A DNA stretch of 64,000 bases, taken from Thalassotalea sp. PP2-459 (GTDB lineage: Bacteria > Pseudomonadota > Gammaproteobacteria > Enterobacterales > Alteromonadaceae). The stretch spans positions 1-64,000 of the forward strand of contig NZ_MKQD01000045.1 of assembly GCF_001913705.1 (NCBI RefSeq). The letters are read 5' to 3'. The position numbers and the translations under genes were made by a program. The stretch's first letter is position 1. Each line of letters starts with the position of its first letter. Of this stretch, positions 1-8,400 are shown piece by piece. Below the pieces are notes generated by a model. The model made no database searches and was not told the DNA's origin. It was given only the letters and a program-made list of their open reading frames with translations.

Positions 1-14
1 CACATGAGAGTCTG

Positions 15-39
15 GGTAAGCTGCCGCCGGCAGCTTACC
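15..39. repeat. Perfect GC-rich hairpin at left edge
   Basis: Two 11-base arms (15-25 GGTAAGCTGCC and 29-39 GGCAGCTTACC) are perfect reverse complements around a GCC loop. No T-tract follows, so it is not a standard terminator. It lies just upstream of an IS30-type transposase remnant and could belong to that or another decayed mobile element. Function unknown. Confidence 0.6.
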
Positions 40-80
40 GAGAAAAACTGGAAAATTCTAATTTAGAACTGTGTCATTAA

Positions 81-260
81 TGGGGAAGTGGACATAACAG
101 CCTAATACGCCAATACTTTCCACGAAAAACAGACTTGTCACCTCACTCACAAGGCAAGCTTAATATAGTTGCAACACAATTAAATGAACGCCCAAGGAAA
201 ACATTGAAATTTAAGACGCCATCACACATGATTGAAAAGGGTGTTGCGATGATCACTTGA
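81..260 (+). pseudogene. IS30-family transposase, C-terminal remnant
   Basis: The frame from 81 to the TGA at 258-260 encodes about 59 residues that read like the end of an IS30-family DDE transposase. It contains LIRQYFPRKTD and then LNERPRKTLKFKTP, the conserved C-terminal blocks of that family. A TAA lies immediately upstream in frame, and there is no start or catalytic core, so this is a broken leftover. The full-length family protein is over 300 residues. No terminal inverted repeat could be identified beyond the stop. Confidence 0.75.
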
Positions 261-318
261 ATCTACAAGGGCTATTTTTATATTTCTCTATATTGAACAT
301 GTAGTTATAGCGCATAGA

Positions 319-392
319 CAGTGACTTTAGCTTTCTAGCGTCAGTACCTTGTAATCAGTAGGTCGCCAGTTCGACTCCGGCAGTCGGCACCA
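319..392 (+). pseudogene. Decayed tRNA-Thr(UGU)
   Basis: The 3' half (about 349-392) is essentially that of a gammaproteobacterial tRNA-Thr with anticodon UGU: CTTGTAATCAGTAGG, then the T-arm GCCAGTTCGACTCCGGC, acceptor strand AGTCGGC and encoded ACCA. The 5' half has lost a pairable D-arm, and the 5' acceptor strand (AGTGACT instead of GCCGACT) mispairs at two or three positions. The left strand of the anticodon stem is also scrambled. At 74 nt it is nearly full length but unlikely to fold as a working tRNA. A terminator follows directly. Confidence 0.7.
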
Positions 393-403
393 TTTATAAG
401 AAA

Positions 404-432
404 AGCTTCAACTTCGGTTGAGGCTTTTTTTT
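404..432 (+). terminator. Rho-independent terminator after tRNA-Thr remnant
   Basis: Stem AGCTTCAAC / GTTGAGGCT (one G-U pair) with a TTCG tetraloop and a run of eight T. It sits 11 bases after the CCA end, as expected for a tRNA transcript. It is copied in the downstream tandem units. Confidence 0.85.
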
Positions 433-524
433 CGTCTGCAAATTATTGAACTGGCCTACTGATGAATCAGCAGCTAAGCAGGGTTGGCAGTTCAACTCCG
501 GCAGTCGGCACCATTTATAAGAAA

Positions 525-552
525 AGCTTCAACTTCGGTTGAGGCTTTTTTT
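525..552 (+). terminator. Second copy of the TTCG terminator
   Basis: Exact copy of the stem-loop at 404-425 with seven T. It is in the second tandem unit, after a defective tRNA 3' end with CCA at 510-512. Confidence 0.75.
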
Positions 553-857
553 CGTCTGCAAATTATGGAACTGACCTACTGATGAATCAGCAGCTAAGCA
601 GGGTTGGCAGTTCAACCCCGGCAGTCGGCACTATTGATAAGAAAAGCTTCTACTTCGGTTAGGATTTTTTGATCTTTTATCATTAGGCACTTGGTTGAGT
701 TCTTCAATCAATTTTACTGTCTCCGCAATATTAATAAACTTGTAGTCATTACCGGCACTACTAAGCAAGGCTTTATATACAGAATCAGTAAAGGTTCAAA
801 TGCCGCTAAAAACAATTCGCTCATAATGTCTTTATTTATGATAACTAAAAAACTATA

Positions 858-873
858 CTGTATATAATTACAG
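858..873 (+). promoter_or_regulatory. LexA (SOS) box upstream of umuD
   Basis: The 16-mer CTGTATATAATTACAG matches the gammaproteobacterial SOS consensus CTGT-N8-ACAG exactly. It overlaps a perfect -10 hexamer, TATAAT at 863-868, so bound LexA would block RNA polymerase directly. It ends 16 bases before the umuD ATG, implying a very short leader. No clear -35 hexamer is visible. Confidence 0.9.
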
Positions 874-889
874 TTATTTTTTGGTTTGT

Positions 890-1303
890 ATGAAAGTTAT
901 TCCTATCTATATTGAAGCGGGTATTTCAGGATTTGAATCGCCGGCGGCAGAATACAAGGAGTTAGGCTTATCGCTTGATCAACTATTGATACGACACCCT
1001 AATGCAACATTTATTGGTCAAGCATCCGGCGAATCTATGCAAGGTGTTGGTATATTTGACGGTGATTTACTGATTGTTGATCGCTCACTAACGGCACGCA
1101 ATGGCGACGTTATTGTTGCCAATTATAATGGTTGCTTCGTTTGTAAACTCATTGATAAAGCACAAGCGCGATTAATATCTGCATCAAAGCATCATCAACC
1201 TGTCGCTATTTCAGCGCAAGATGAATTTCAAGTTGAAGGTGTGGTCACTCGTTCTATTCGACTACATCATAAAGCGCCTGAGTTAATGGCATGTATTGCT
1301 TAG
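890..1303 (+). CDS. umuD: UmuD-like SOS mutagenesis protease/polymerase subunit
   Basis: Accessory subunit of DNA polymerase V. RecA-stimulated self-cleavage turns it into the active UmuD' form that partners UmuC. The 137-residue protein is an S24 (LexA-like) peptidase, with catalytic Ser49 in ASGESM and Lys86 in VCKLI, spaced 37 apart as in E. coli UmuD (Ser60/Lys97). The cleavage site aligns to Ser13-Gly14 (AGISGFESPAAEY), where E. coli has Cys24-Gly25, and the N-terminal arm is about 11 residues shorter. The ATG at 890 is preferred over an upstream TTG because homology begins there. It overlaps umuC by 13 bases and is under a LexA box. Confidence 0.9.
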   Translation: MKVIPIYIEAGISGFESPAAEYKELGLSLDQLLIRHPNATFIGQASGESMQGVGIFDGDLLIVDRSLTARNGDVIVANYNGCFVCKLIDKAQARLISASKHHQPVAISAQDEFQVEGVVTRSIRLHHKAPELMACIA

Positions 1304-2547
1304 TTGATGCTACTTCTTTTTATGCGTCTGCAGAAAAAGTATTTGATCCAAGTATTCGTAATAAGCCTGTCGTTGTTTTAACGAATAATGATGGCTGTAT
1401 TTGTGCGGCTTGCCCCATAGCCAAACAGTTAGGTATTCCGAAATTTACACCCTTTTTTCAAATTAAAGATTTGCTTTATAAACATAAGGTGGTGATCCGC
1501 TCATCCAACTATGAACTATATGCTGATTTATCTGAACGAATGATGACAGTGATAGCTAGATATTGTGATAACCAACACATATACTCGATTGATGAAGCAT
1601 TTTTGCATTTTGATCATTTTCATCGAGCCATTAAAAATTGGTATCAGTACGGCCATCAAATAAAACAAGCGGTATGGCAAGAAACACGTTTGCCTGTTGG
1701 GGTAGGTTTTGGCTCAACGGCTACGCTAGCAAAAGCTGCCAATCATGCAGCAAAAAAGCTCTCTGGATTTGATGGTGTTGCTGTTATTAATAATACCTAC
1801 GATGCCATACCCATTTTAGCAAAAATGAAAACCAGTGATGTATGGGGTATTGGTAGCCGTATTACTAAAAAGCTTAACTTACAAGGCATTACAACGGCTC
1901 ATCACTTAGCAAAGCAAGATCCAAAAATGATAAGAAAGCAATTCAGTGTAGTAACAGAGCGTACGGTTAATGAATTAAACGGTATTTCATGTTTGTCATG
2001 GGATGAAGTAAAAGAACCTAAAAAAGAAGTATTTTCTACCCGTAGTTTTGGACAACGTATAACTGACTACCACACATTAAAAGCAGCACTTTCTAGTCAC
2101 GCTACAATTGTCGCGAGAAAACTTAGGAAGCAATCATCTAAAACCCATAAACTCATGGTATTTGCTTCTAGCTCTCCACATGATGACTACTACTACAAAC
2201 AAGCCCTTGTTTATCCTTTTGCCATACCAACTGACAACACGAGCCAACTAGCCAGCGCAGTATCGTTAGTATTACCCAATATTTACCAATCAGGTGTAAA
2301 CTTTTATCGCTGCGGCGTTGGTGCTATTGAGTTAACAAGCAATACGTTTTATCAAGCTGATTTATTTACATTAGATAATACTAATCCCAAGCTAATGCAG
2401 TGCTTTGATAAGATTAATAAACGCTATGGTTCTGGTAGTATTAACGTTGCCAGTGCAGGTCAAACGCAAAAGTGGAATATGAAACGACAGTTTCTTAGCC
2501 CACAATACACTTCGAATTGGCAACATATACCTAAGATAAGATGCTAA
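1291..2547 (+). CDS. umuC: DNA polymerase V catalytic subunit UmuC
   Basis: Y-family translesion DNA polymerase that, with UmuD', copies past lesions at the cost of mutations. The 418-residue length is normal (E. coli 422). Metal ligands are Asp6 (CLVDATSFYAS) and Asp101/Glu102 (YSIDEAF). SNYELYAD is in the palm, the HhH-type DVWGIGSRITKKL follows, and RSFGQRITDY marks the little finger. QADLF at 355-359 fits a beta-clamp-binding motif. The start overlaps the end of umuD in another frame, a sign of translational coupling. An SRAP gene follows after 39 bases. Confidence 0.95.
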   Translation: MYCLVDATSFYASAEKVFDPSIRNKPVVVLTNNDGCICAACPIAKQLGIPKFTPFFQIKDLLYKHKVVIRSSNYELYADLSERMMTVIARYCDNQHIYSIDEAFLHFDHFHRAIKNWYQYGHQIKQAVWQETRLPVGVGFGSTATLAKAANHAAKKLSGFDGVAVINNTYDAIPILAKMKTSDVWGIGSRITKKLNLQGITTAHHLAKQDPKMIRKQFSVVTERTVNELNGISCLSWDEVKEPKKEVFSTRSFGQRITDYHTLKAALSSHATIVARKLRKQSSKTHKLMVFASSSPHDDYYYKQALVYPFAIPTDNTSQLASAVSLVLPNIYQSGVNFYRCGVGAIELTSNTFYQADLFTLDNTNPKLMQCFDKINKRYGSGSINVASAGQTQKWNMKRQFLSPQYTSNWQHIPKIRC

Positions 2548-2586
2548 ACTCTATAAAAATTATTTACTAAAAAATACATTCCAGTT

Positions 2587-3300
2587 ATGTGCGGCAGATT
2601 CAACGCGACATTTGATAGCGGTGTAAAAAAGCTTTATACCAGTTTAAAGATTAACAAAGTAATTGATAAACCCATTGATAAACGCTTTGTTAAAGCGGCT
2701 GACACTGTTTCTATTGTAAGAGAAAAGAATAATAGCCGCGTTGTAGAAAATGCTATCTGGTGGTTATTGCTAGATAACACTGAAAATGGTTTTAAACCAT
2801 CAAAATACACATCATTTAATACCCGATTTGATAAATTAAATACGCCAAGAAGTGCGGGTTATCATGCATATCGTCATTCACGTTGTGTTATTGCGGTAAA
2901 AGGTTTTGGTGAAACTGAATTTAACGATAAAAAACCTGTACATTATTTTGATATGGCAGCAGACAGTGGTGGAATATTATTGGGTGGTTTAGCAAGAGAT
3001 TGGGTTAATAAACAAACAGGAGAAGTTACCACTTCATGCTCAGTAATTACCCTACCACCACACGAAAAACTAAAACATATTCACAGTAAAGCCATGCCGC
3101 TAATACTACCACAGAATGAAAGCCTCATTAATCGTTGGCTTAATACAACATTCATCAATACTGAACATTTTAAGCCACTTTTGCATCCGCATATCCCACA
3201 AAGATTAATCGCTCAGCAAATAGATAAACCAAAAACACACAACGCAATTAACCCTCCAGAATTAATCACACCTGACAACAGCTATTTGATAGAACATTAA
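2587..3300 (+). CDS. SRAP-family (YedK/HMCES-like) abasic-site protein
   Basis: SOS response-associated peptidase family. In E. coli YedK and human HMCES, Cys2 forms a thiazolidine crosslink with abasic sites in single-stranded DNA and shields them. This 237-residue protein begins MCGRFN, giving the required Cys2 after methionine removal. Other expected active-site positions are Asn78 (SFNTRFDKL), Glu109 (KGFGETEF, where relatives usually read GFYEW) and His166 (HSKAMPLIL). It lies 39 bp after umuC on the same strand and is probably co-transcribed from the LexA-controlled promoter. It is clearly in the family but a divergent member. Confidence 0.85.
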   Translation: MCGRFNATFDSGVKKLYTSLKINKVIDKPIDKRFVKAADTVSIVREKNNSRVVENAIWWLLLDNTENGFKPSKYTSFNTRFDKLNTPRSAGYHAYRHSRCVIAVKGFGETEFNDKKPVHYFDMAADSGGILLGGLARDWVNKQTGEVTTSCSVITLPPHEKLKHIHSKAMPLILPQNESLINRWLNTTFINTEHFKPLLHPHIPQRLIAQQIDKPKTHNAINPPELITPDNSYLIEH

Positions 3301-3419
3301 AAGTAAAAGGCCATGAACACTGGCGACCAAAAAATCAAAGTGTTTTTTTACTAGGGTATCTATCAATACTCATTTATGTAAAATAGCCCCTTCTGTAAAG
3401 TTCAACGAAAGCTCACTGA

Positions 3420-4349
3420 ATGAATAAAGATTTATCGAATTTACGTGAAAAATTACAAGCTCTTCTATTAGCACAACATGATAGTAGTCCTCGTGGTAAT
3501 GTCGCTGATTATATCCCTGCTTTAGCAGAGGTAGATCCGAACTTAATGGGTGCAGCTATTGCGACAATTGATGGCGATTTTGTCGGTGTAGGTGATTACC
3601 AACATGCCTTTTCAATTCAAAGCATTTCAAAGGTGTTTGGTTTAGTCATGGCGATGAACCGCGTAGGCGATTCATTATGGCAACGTGTAAATATGGAGCC
3701 TTCTGGGCAACCGTTTAATTCGATTATTCAACTTGAATGGGAAAAAGGCATACCTCGAAATCCGGTTATTAATGCTGGCGCTATTTTAATTTCAGATGTT
3801 TTAGTGAGCCATTATTCAGCAAGTAAACTCGCTTTTGTCAGTTTTTTACGCACCATAGCCAACGACGAAGATATTCATATTGATCATGATGTGTTTCAAT
3901 CAGAGCTCACTCACGGTAATCGCAATGCGGCGTTAGCATATTTGATGAAAAGTTTTAATAATATTGAAGCTGAAGTGCCTGATGTATTAGAACATTATTT
4001 TACACAATGTTCAGTTACAATGAATTGCCAACAATTAGCACAAAGCTTATTATTTTTAGCCAATAAAGGTATAAACCCATTAACCAATACTCCTGTATGC
4101 ACACGAAAAGAAGCGCATAGAGTTAATGCTATTTTATCAACGAGTGGAATGTACGATCAATCTGGTGAATTTGCTTTTTCAGTTGGTTTACCGGCGAAAA
4201 GCGGCGTAGGAGGTGGAATTGTCGCAATTGTGCCTAATTTCGGTGTTATTTGTGCATGGAGCCCACCATTAAATAGTTTTGGCAATTCCGTTGTCGGTAT
4301 GAATTTTATCGCAGGGCTTGCAGAAGAATTAGGGCTCTCTATTTATTGA
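3420..4349 (+). CDS. glsA: Glutaminase (serine-dependent, beta-lactamase fold)
   Basis: Hydrolyses L-glutamine to glutamate and ammonia in the cytoplasm. The length of 309 residues is typical of bacterial glutaminases. The catalytic Ser-x-x-Lys is Ser68-I-S-Lys71 in FSIQSISKVFG. NPVINAGAI, the SGMYDQSGEFA segment with the active-site Tyr, and PAKSGVGGGI near the C-terminus are all family hallmarks. It is a stand-alone gene 119 bp after the SRAP gene, with no clear Shine-Dalgarno sequence. E. coli has two paralogues (YbaS/GlsA, YneH/GlsB) and the assignment between them is not possible by eye. Confidence 0.95.
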   Translation: MNKDLSNLREKLQALLLAQHDSSPRGNVADYIPALAEVDPNLMGAAIATIDGDFVGVGDYQHAFSIQSISKVFGLVMAMNRVGDSLWQRVNMEPSGQPFNSIIQLEWEKGIPRNPVINAGAILISDVLVSHYSASKLAFVSFLRTIANDEDIHIDHDVFQSELTHGNRNAALAYLMKSFNNIEAEVPDVLEHYFTQCSVTMNCQQLAQSLLFLANKGINPLTNTPVCTRKEAHRVNAILSTSGMYDQSGEFAFSVGLPAKSGVGGGIVAIVPNFGVICAWSPPLNSFGNSVVGMNFIAGLAEELGLSIY

Positions 4350-4660
4350 CGTAAATAGCAGAAATAAGTTCAGGTATATTTATCGCGTGGGCTATTACCT
4401 AGTTCATGCGTTTTGCCTAATTTTATAGGAATGTTAGTTGTATATTACTTATTCATGCTTTATACTGCGCCAGCAGATTAGTATTCCCTCTCACATATAA
4501 TCTGACTATTCCTATTGTAATGTCTTTCCTAGCTCCAGATAGCCATCTTTAGAAAACTAAGTAATTGCTTATCGAATTTTTCGATTGATTTCACGCTATT
4601 GTTTCGATGCAGCAATATTTTATATATTGGCAATATTGCCTTCTATTTTCGAGATTTTAT
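4350..4660. other. AT-rich intergenic region, nothing recognised
   Basis: About 310 bases between glutaminase and a small hypothetical gene. I see no coding frame of note, no strong terminator and no repeat. An upstream start at 4607 for the small gene would take up the last 54 bases but adds a low-complexity, poorly coding-looking extension. Confidence 0.4.
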
Positions 4661-4825
4661 ATGTCTTATAATTATAACGGACAACAGATCCGGATAATGC
4701 AACCTGTGCATTCAATTTCTGTTAACAAAAACCGAGCAGTGGTAAACCACAAGAGTGGCTCAAGTGTCATTAGCTTTGCAAACTCTATTGATTTTAAAGC
4801 TTTTCTTATTTGGCTTGCTCAATAG
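4661..4825 (+). CDS. Hypothetical small protein (54 aa)
   Basis: I do not recognise this protein. From the ATG at 4661 it has 54 residues, polar at the N-terminus (MSYNYNGQQ), basic in the middle, and ending in a hydrophobic FKAFLIWLAQ. An in-frame ATG at 4607 would add 18 residues. There is no signal peptide or clear transmembrane helix. It lies 67 bp upstream of another unknown gene on the same strand, so the two may be co-transcribed. Coding status rests on a clean frame and plausible composition only. Confidence 0.45.
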   Translation: MSYNYNGQQIRIMQPVHSISVNKNRAVVNHKSGSSVISFANSIDFKAFLIWLAQ

Positions 4826-4892
4826 TAATTTTCGAAAGCTAAATTTTCCATTCTCGCTCAACTTAACACTAAACCTATATTGAGATTTTATC

Positions 4893-5345
4893 ATGTACAC
4901 CCTCAACGATCTTGAACGCATTAAGCAAGTGCTTGTTCCGCTAAAAGAAACAGCAGACAGAGAGCGTCAAGCTATTTGGGGGTTAACCGGCTATATCGAT
5001 ACGCCACACATAGACGCCTACAATAAAGTTTGTGTTGAAAAAGCACGAATACTAAAAACATTAAAAGAACAAAACTTATTGCCTTATTCAAATGTTGAAG
5101 TGATCAGTAAGGTGCTAATGGTTAAATTTAAAACAGCCAAAAGTGCTCAAGTATGTGAATATAACGATGAACAATATCAGTGCCGTTTTGCCCCATTAAA
5201 ACTAAGTAAGTCAGGAAAAATAGTACGAAAGTGGGCAAAATACTGGTTGAAACTATTACCCAACGGCAGTGTTGATGTGCCATGGCAAAATGAAGTCAAA
5301 GAAATTTGGCCTGAATATTTCATTATTAGGACTGTAGAGGGTTAA
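4893..5345 (+). CDS. Hypothetical protein (150 aa)
   Basis: Not recognised. A soluble 150-residue protein with a charged helical N-terminal half (NDLERIKQVLVPLKETADRE) and a C-terminal half rich in Lys, Trp and Tyr (KWAKYWLKLLPNG, VPWQNEVKEIWPEYF), with no signal peptide or membrane segment. The Trp/Lys-rich tail could bind nucleic acid, but that is a guess. It is preceded by a weak GAG ribosome site and followed by a strong bidirectional terminator. Confidence 0.65.
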   Translation: MYTLNDLERIKQVLVPLKETADRERQAIWGLTGYIDTPHIDAYNKVCVEKARILKTLKEQNLLPYSNVEVISKVLMVKFKTAKSAQVCEYNDEQYQCRFAPLKLSKSGKIVRKWAKYWLKLLPNGSVDVPWQNEVKEIWPEYFIIRTVEG

Positions 5346-5445
5346 AACCAAGCCTATCCGCTCACGAAGACGAATCAAGCCCGAACTAATATTCACATCT
5401 ATTATGATATGAAATAGCGCCTTGTTATGATCAACATAACGAAAA

Positions 5446-5471
5446 AAAACCACCGCATTAGCGGTGGTTTT
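5446..5471. terminator. Bidirectional rho-independent terminator
   Basis: Arms AAAACCACCGC (5446-5456) and GCGGTGGTTTT (5461-5471) flank an ATTA loop, with A-runs and T-runs on either side. It works in both directions between the rightward unknown gene ending at 5345 and the leftward permease-peptidase gene ending at 5489. Confidence 0.9.
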
Positions 5472-5488
5472 TCCAATACTAACCCGTT

Positions 5489-8400
5489 TTATAGTCGATA
5501 AATGTTATCTGCACTATCACGATCAATTAACCGTACAAAGGGGTCTACCCCTACATATTTAGGCTTTTCATCAACGATGATTTCAATCTTGTTTTCACCT
5601 GATTTAATTTCATGTTTTTCTAAATATTGCACAAGATTTTCTGCAGAAAGATCTTCAGGATCAGCGCTAAACAAACCGATATCAATCATGTCAGTAAAGT
5701 CTTTTTCTGTCTCTGCGCCTTGACCATCAGCGGTAAGCATTGCAGCATCAATTGTCACGATAACTGTAAATTTACCATCTTCTCGCTCAGTCACATCAAC
5801 ATTGGTTGTTTTAAGATCATATAGCGTTATATGTTCAAACAAACTAGTAACAAACGTTTTTTCCTGTTCGTTAGCATCTTGTTTAATATACGCCATTAAA
5901 TCTAACGTTGTTGGATAAGGTGTGCTTTGATATTTAAACTCAGCTAGAAAATCAGCTAATGCTTTATTTAATTGCTGCTCGCCTAATCTATTTTTAAGTG
6001 CCATCATCACCACAGAGCCTTTACGGTAATGAATATACTGTTGATTTTCACTACGGAACAATGGCATTTCTTCAATGATTTCAACACTACGACCTCTTAA
6101 GTAGCGATCAAGTTCGTACTTTAAAAACTTGCGAATTTTTTCAGGACCATACTTTTTCTCCATCACCATTAAAGCAGAGTATTGCGATAATGATTCAGAA
6201 ATAATTGCACTACCTTGTACGTTAGCTGCCCCTACTTGATGTCCCCACCATTGATGAGCAACTTCATGAGCCGTAACGTAATAAACAGGGTCAATATCTT
6301 CAGGGTCGCGTAAATCAGTAATAAAACCTATTTGCTCTGAATAAGGTACTGTATTGGCAAAGCTCTGCGCAAAACTTCTATAACCAGGAAATTCAATAAT
6401 ACGCATTTGTTTATGCTGGTAAGGACCAAACTCTTGCGTAAAGTAATCAATAGAGTCACGTACTGATTCAATCATACGATCTACATTCATATGGTGATCT
6501 TTATGATAATAAATCTCAATATCAATGCCTTTATATTGCTCTTTCTTCGCTTCTAGTTTAGCCGACATTATCGAATAAAAGTTCACCATTGGTGCATTCA
6601 TTTTATAATGATACGTACGTCGGCCATTTTCAACAGTTTCACTTTGCACATAACCAGGCGCAATGGCAAATTGATCTTCACTGGTTGAAATTGTTGCTTC
6701 AAAATCAATAAAGCCAACACCTTTACCAAAGAAGCTTTCATTGTAGTAACGATTGTCTTCTAATTTATTCGCGCGTTGAATTGGTTTTAGGTCACGTTTT
6801 CTACGTTCGTGTCGATCAACTATCTGCCAATCAGAACGGTAACCAAAGGCTGGGAACAAATCATAGTTGTTAATGAAAGTACCGTTTTCAATAAGGGAAA
6901 AATCATTACTACCATCAGTAAAACCTTGATGTGTTCGATGGGCAATTAATTGTCCTGTTGTTGTTTCTCCTGGCGCTAATGGTTGGTCAAAAACGAACCA
7001 TGCTGAATTAAACTTGTCATCAAATTCAGTAAGCTTTCCGCCTGCTAAAACCACGTCCCACTTTTCGGTAAAACGCGGTTTGGACACTAAGAAACGTTCA
7101 ATCGCTGTGTCGCTGGTATTTTTAACGGTAATTTCCGCAACCGCGTCAATACGACGTTCAGACGGGTAAATATCAACTTTTGCATGCGTTTTAGTGATCG
7201 TTGGTATTTCATCATCTTTATGCGCAACGTATTTTTTTTCATATTCCGCTTGTAGATCTTGTGCATCTTCTTGAATGACATATTCATTTAACACGCGCGT
7301 GTTGTAATGAATATAACTACCTGTTGCAATAAATATTGCTAGACCAAGTGCAATAGCAGCTTTACCTTTATTTCCTAGGTAGTAACCCACTTTGTTAAAC
7401 CTTGATTTTAATGGTTGAGCTGGGCCTCTATGCCATAACGCATAAGTAAGAGCGGCCAAAATTATTGACGCGCCTAGCCAATACAACATATACCAAGAAT
7501 GTGCTGTTAAAAAGTGGCCATAGGTATTAATGTCAGAATAAAAAACGATAGGGGCGCCAGAAAATTGGAACATATTATGGCTAAAGCCGAAGCTACTTAT
7601 CACTAACGTTGAAATGATATATAGCACGAACAATAGCATGCCAATATATTTATTCGGGCTAAGCACTTGTAAGAAGAATGCAAGTACAGCTGTCATGATT
7701 AACGGTACTAGGTTTACATAGCCTAAGCGAATAAAATATTGTGAGAATTCAAAATTATCATACCCTCTGATAATTTGGTTTAGTACAGTGACTGACATAC
7801 CAAATACGTATAACAGTGCAAGTACTAAGCTAATAGCAATAATTTTTGATAACCAAAAAGTGATGTTATTGACAGGCATTGAATCAACTATATCACCCAT
7901 ACCAGAATTACGTTCACGCCACACAATTTCAGCACTGTAGTACGTTAATACAATCAGCATTAATAACCCTGTTGAGCCTGCAATTAATTGAATCATTGAT
8001 TGCGTGATCGGCCAATTTGGAGTGCCAAACATAGCTCTAGGGTCAATTAGGGGAGCAACTAAAGCAAAGATAGTAAAAGCACCAAGCACTAAAAATGGTG
8101 CACTAAATATCACTTGTTTTACTTCAAATTTAATACGCAACCATAAATGCGCACTTGTAGTGATACCGTGACTTTTATAGTCAACACGATTGGCTAGCGC
8201 TGAATCAGAACTTTCTTCAACTTTTTGTTTTTCTTTTTTATTAGCTTTCGGCTGTGTTAATGATATTTTACGAGTAAAACCACCGAATAATGCCATAATA
8301 ATAATACTAGCAATTAACCAGATCACCCGGTTTTCAAGTAATACACCGGTTAATTCAACAGCAGTGTTATTTTTGTCGTGCATGGTCCAGTAACGAGTTA

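Larger units (their letters stand above)
361..669 (+). repeat. Tandem array: tRNA 3' end plus terminator, period ~120 bp
   Basis: Three consecutive units carry the same block: T-arm and acceptor end of tRNA-Thr with CCA, an ATTTATAAG spacer, the TTCG terminator, and the spacer TTCGTCTGCAAATTAT. The T-arm starts near 365, 486 and 606, giving periods of 121 and 120 bp. Units two and three share an altered anticodon/variable region (CTACTGATGAATCAGCAGC) and no D-arm. The third unit is most decayed, with CACTA replacing CACCA and a broken terminator stem. This looks like repeated duplication at, or integration into, a tRNA 3' end, followed by decay. Confidence 0.8.

Noticed and set aside
319-392. 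Functional tRNA-Thr gene
   Set aside because: The acceptor 5' strand mispairs and the D-arm cannot form; only the 3' half is canonical.
361-669. Possible CRISPR-like array
   Set aside because: The repeats are about 120 bp, contain tRNA and terminator parts, and have no short unique spacers or cas genes.
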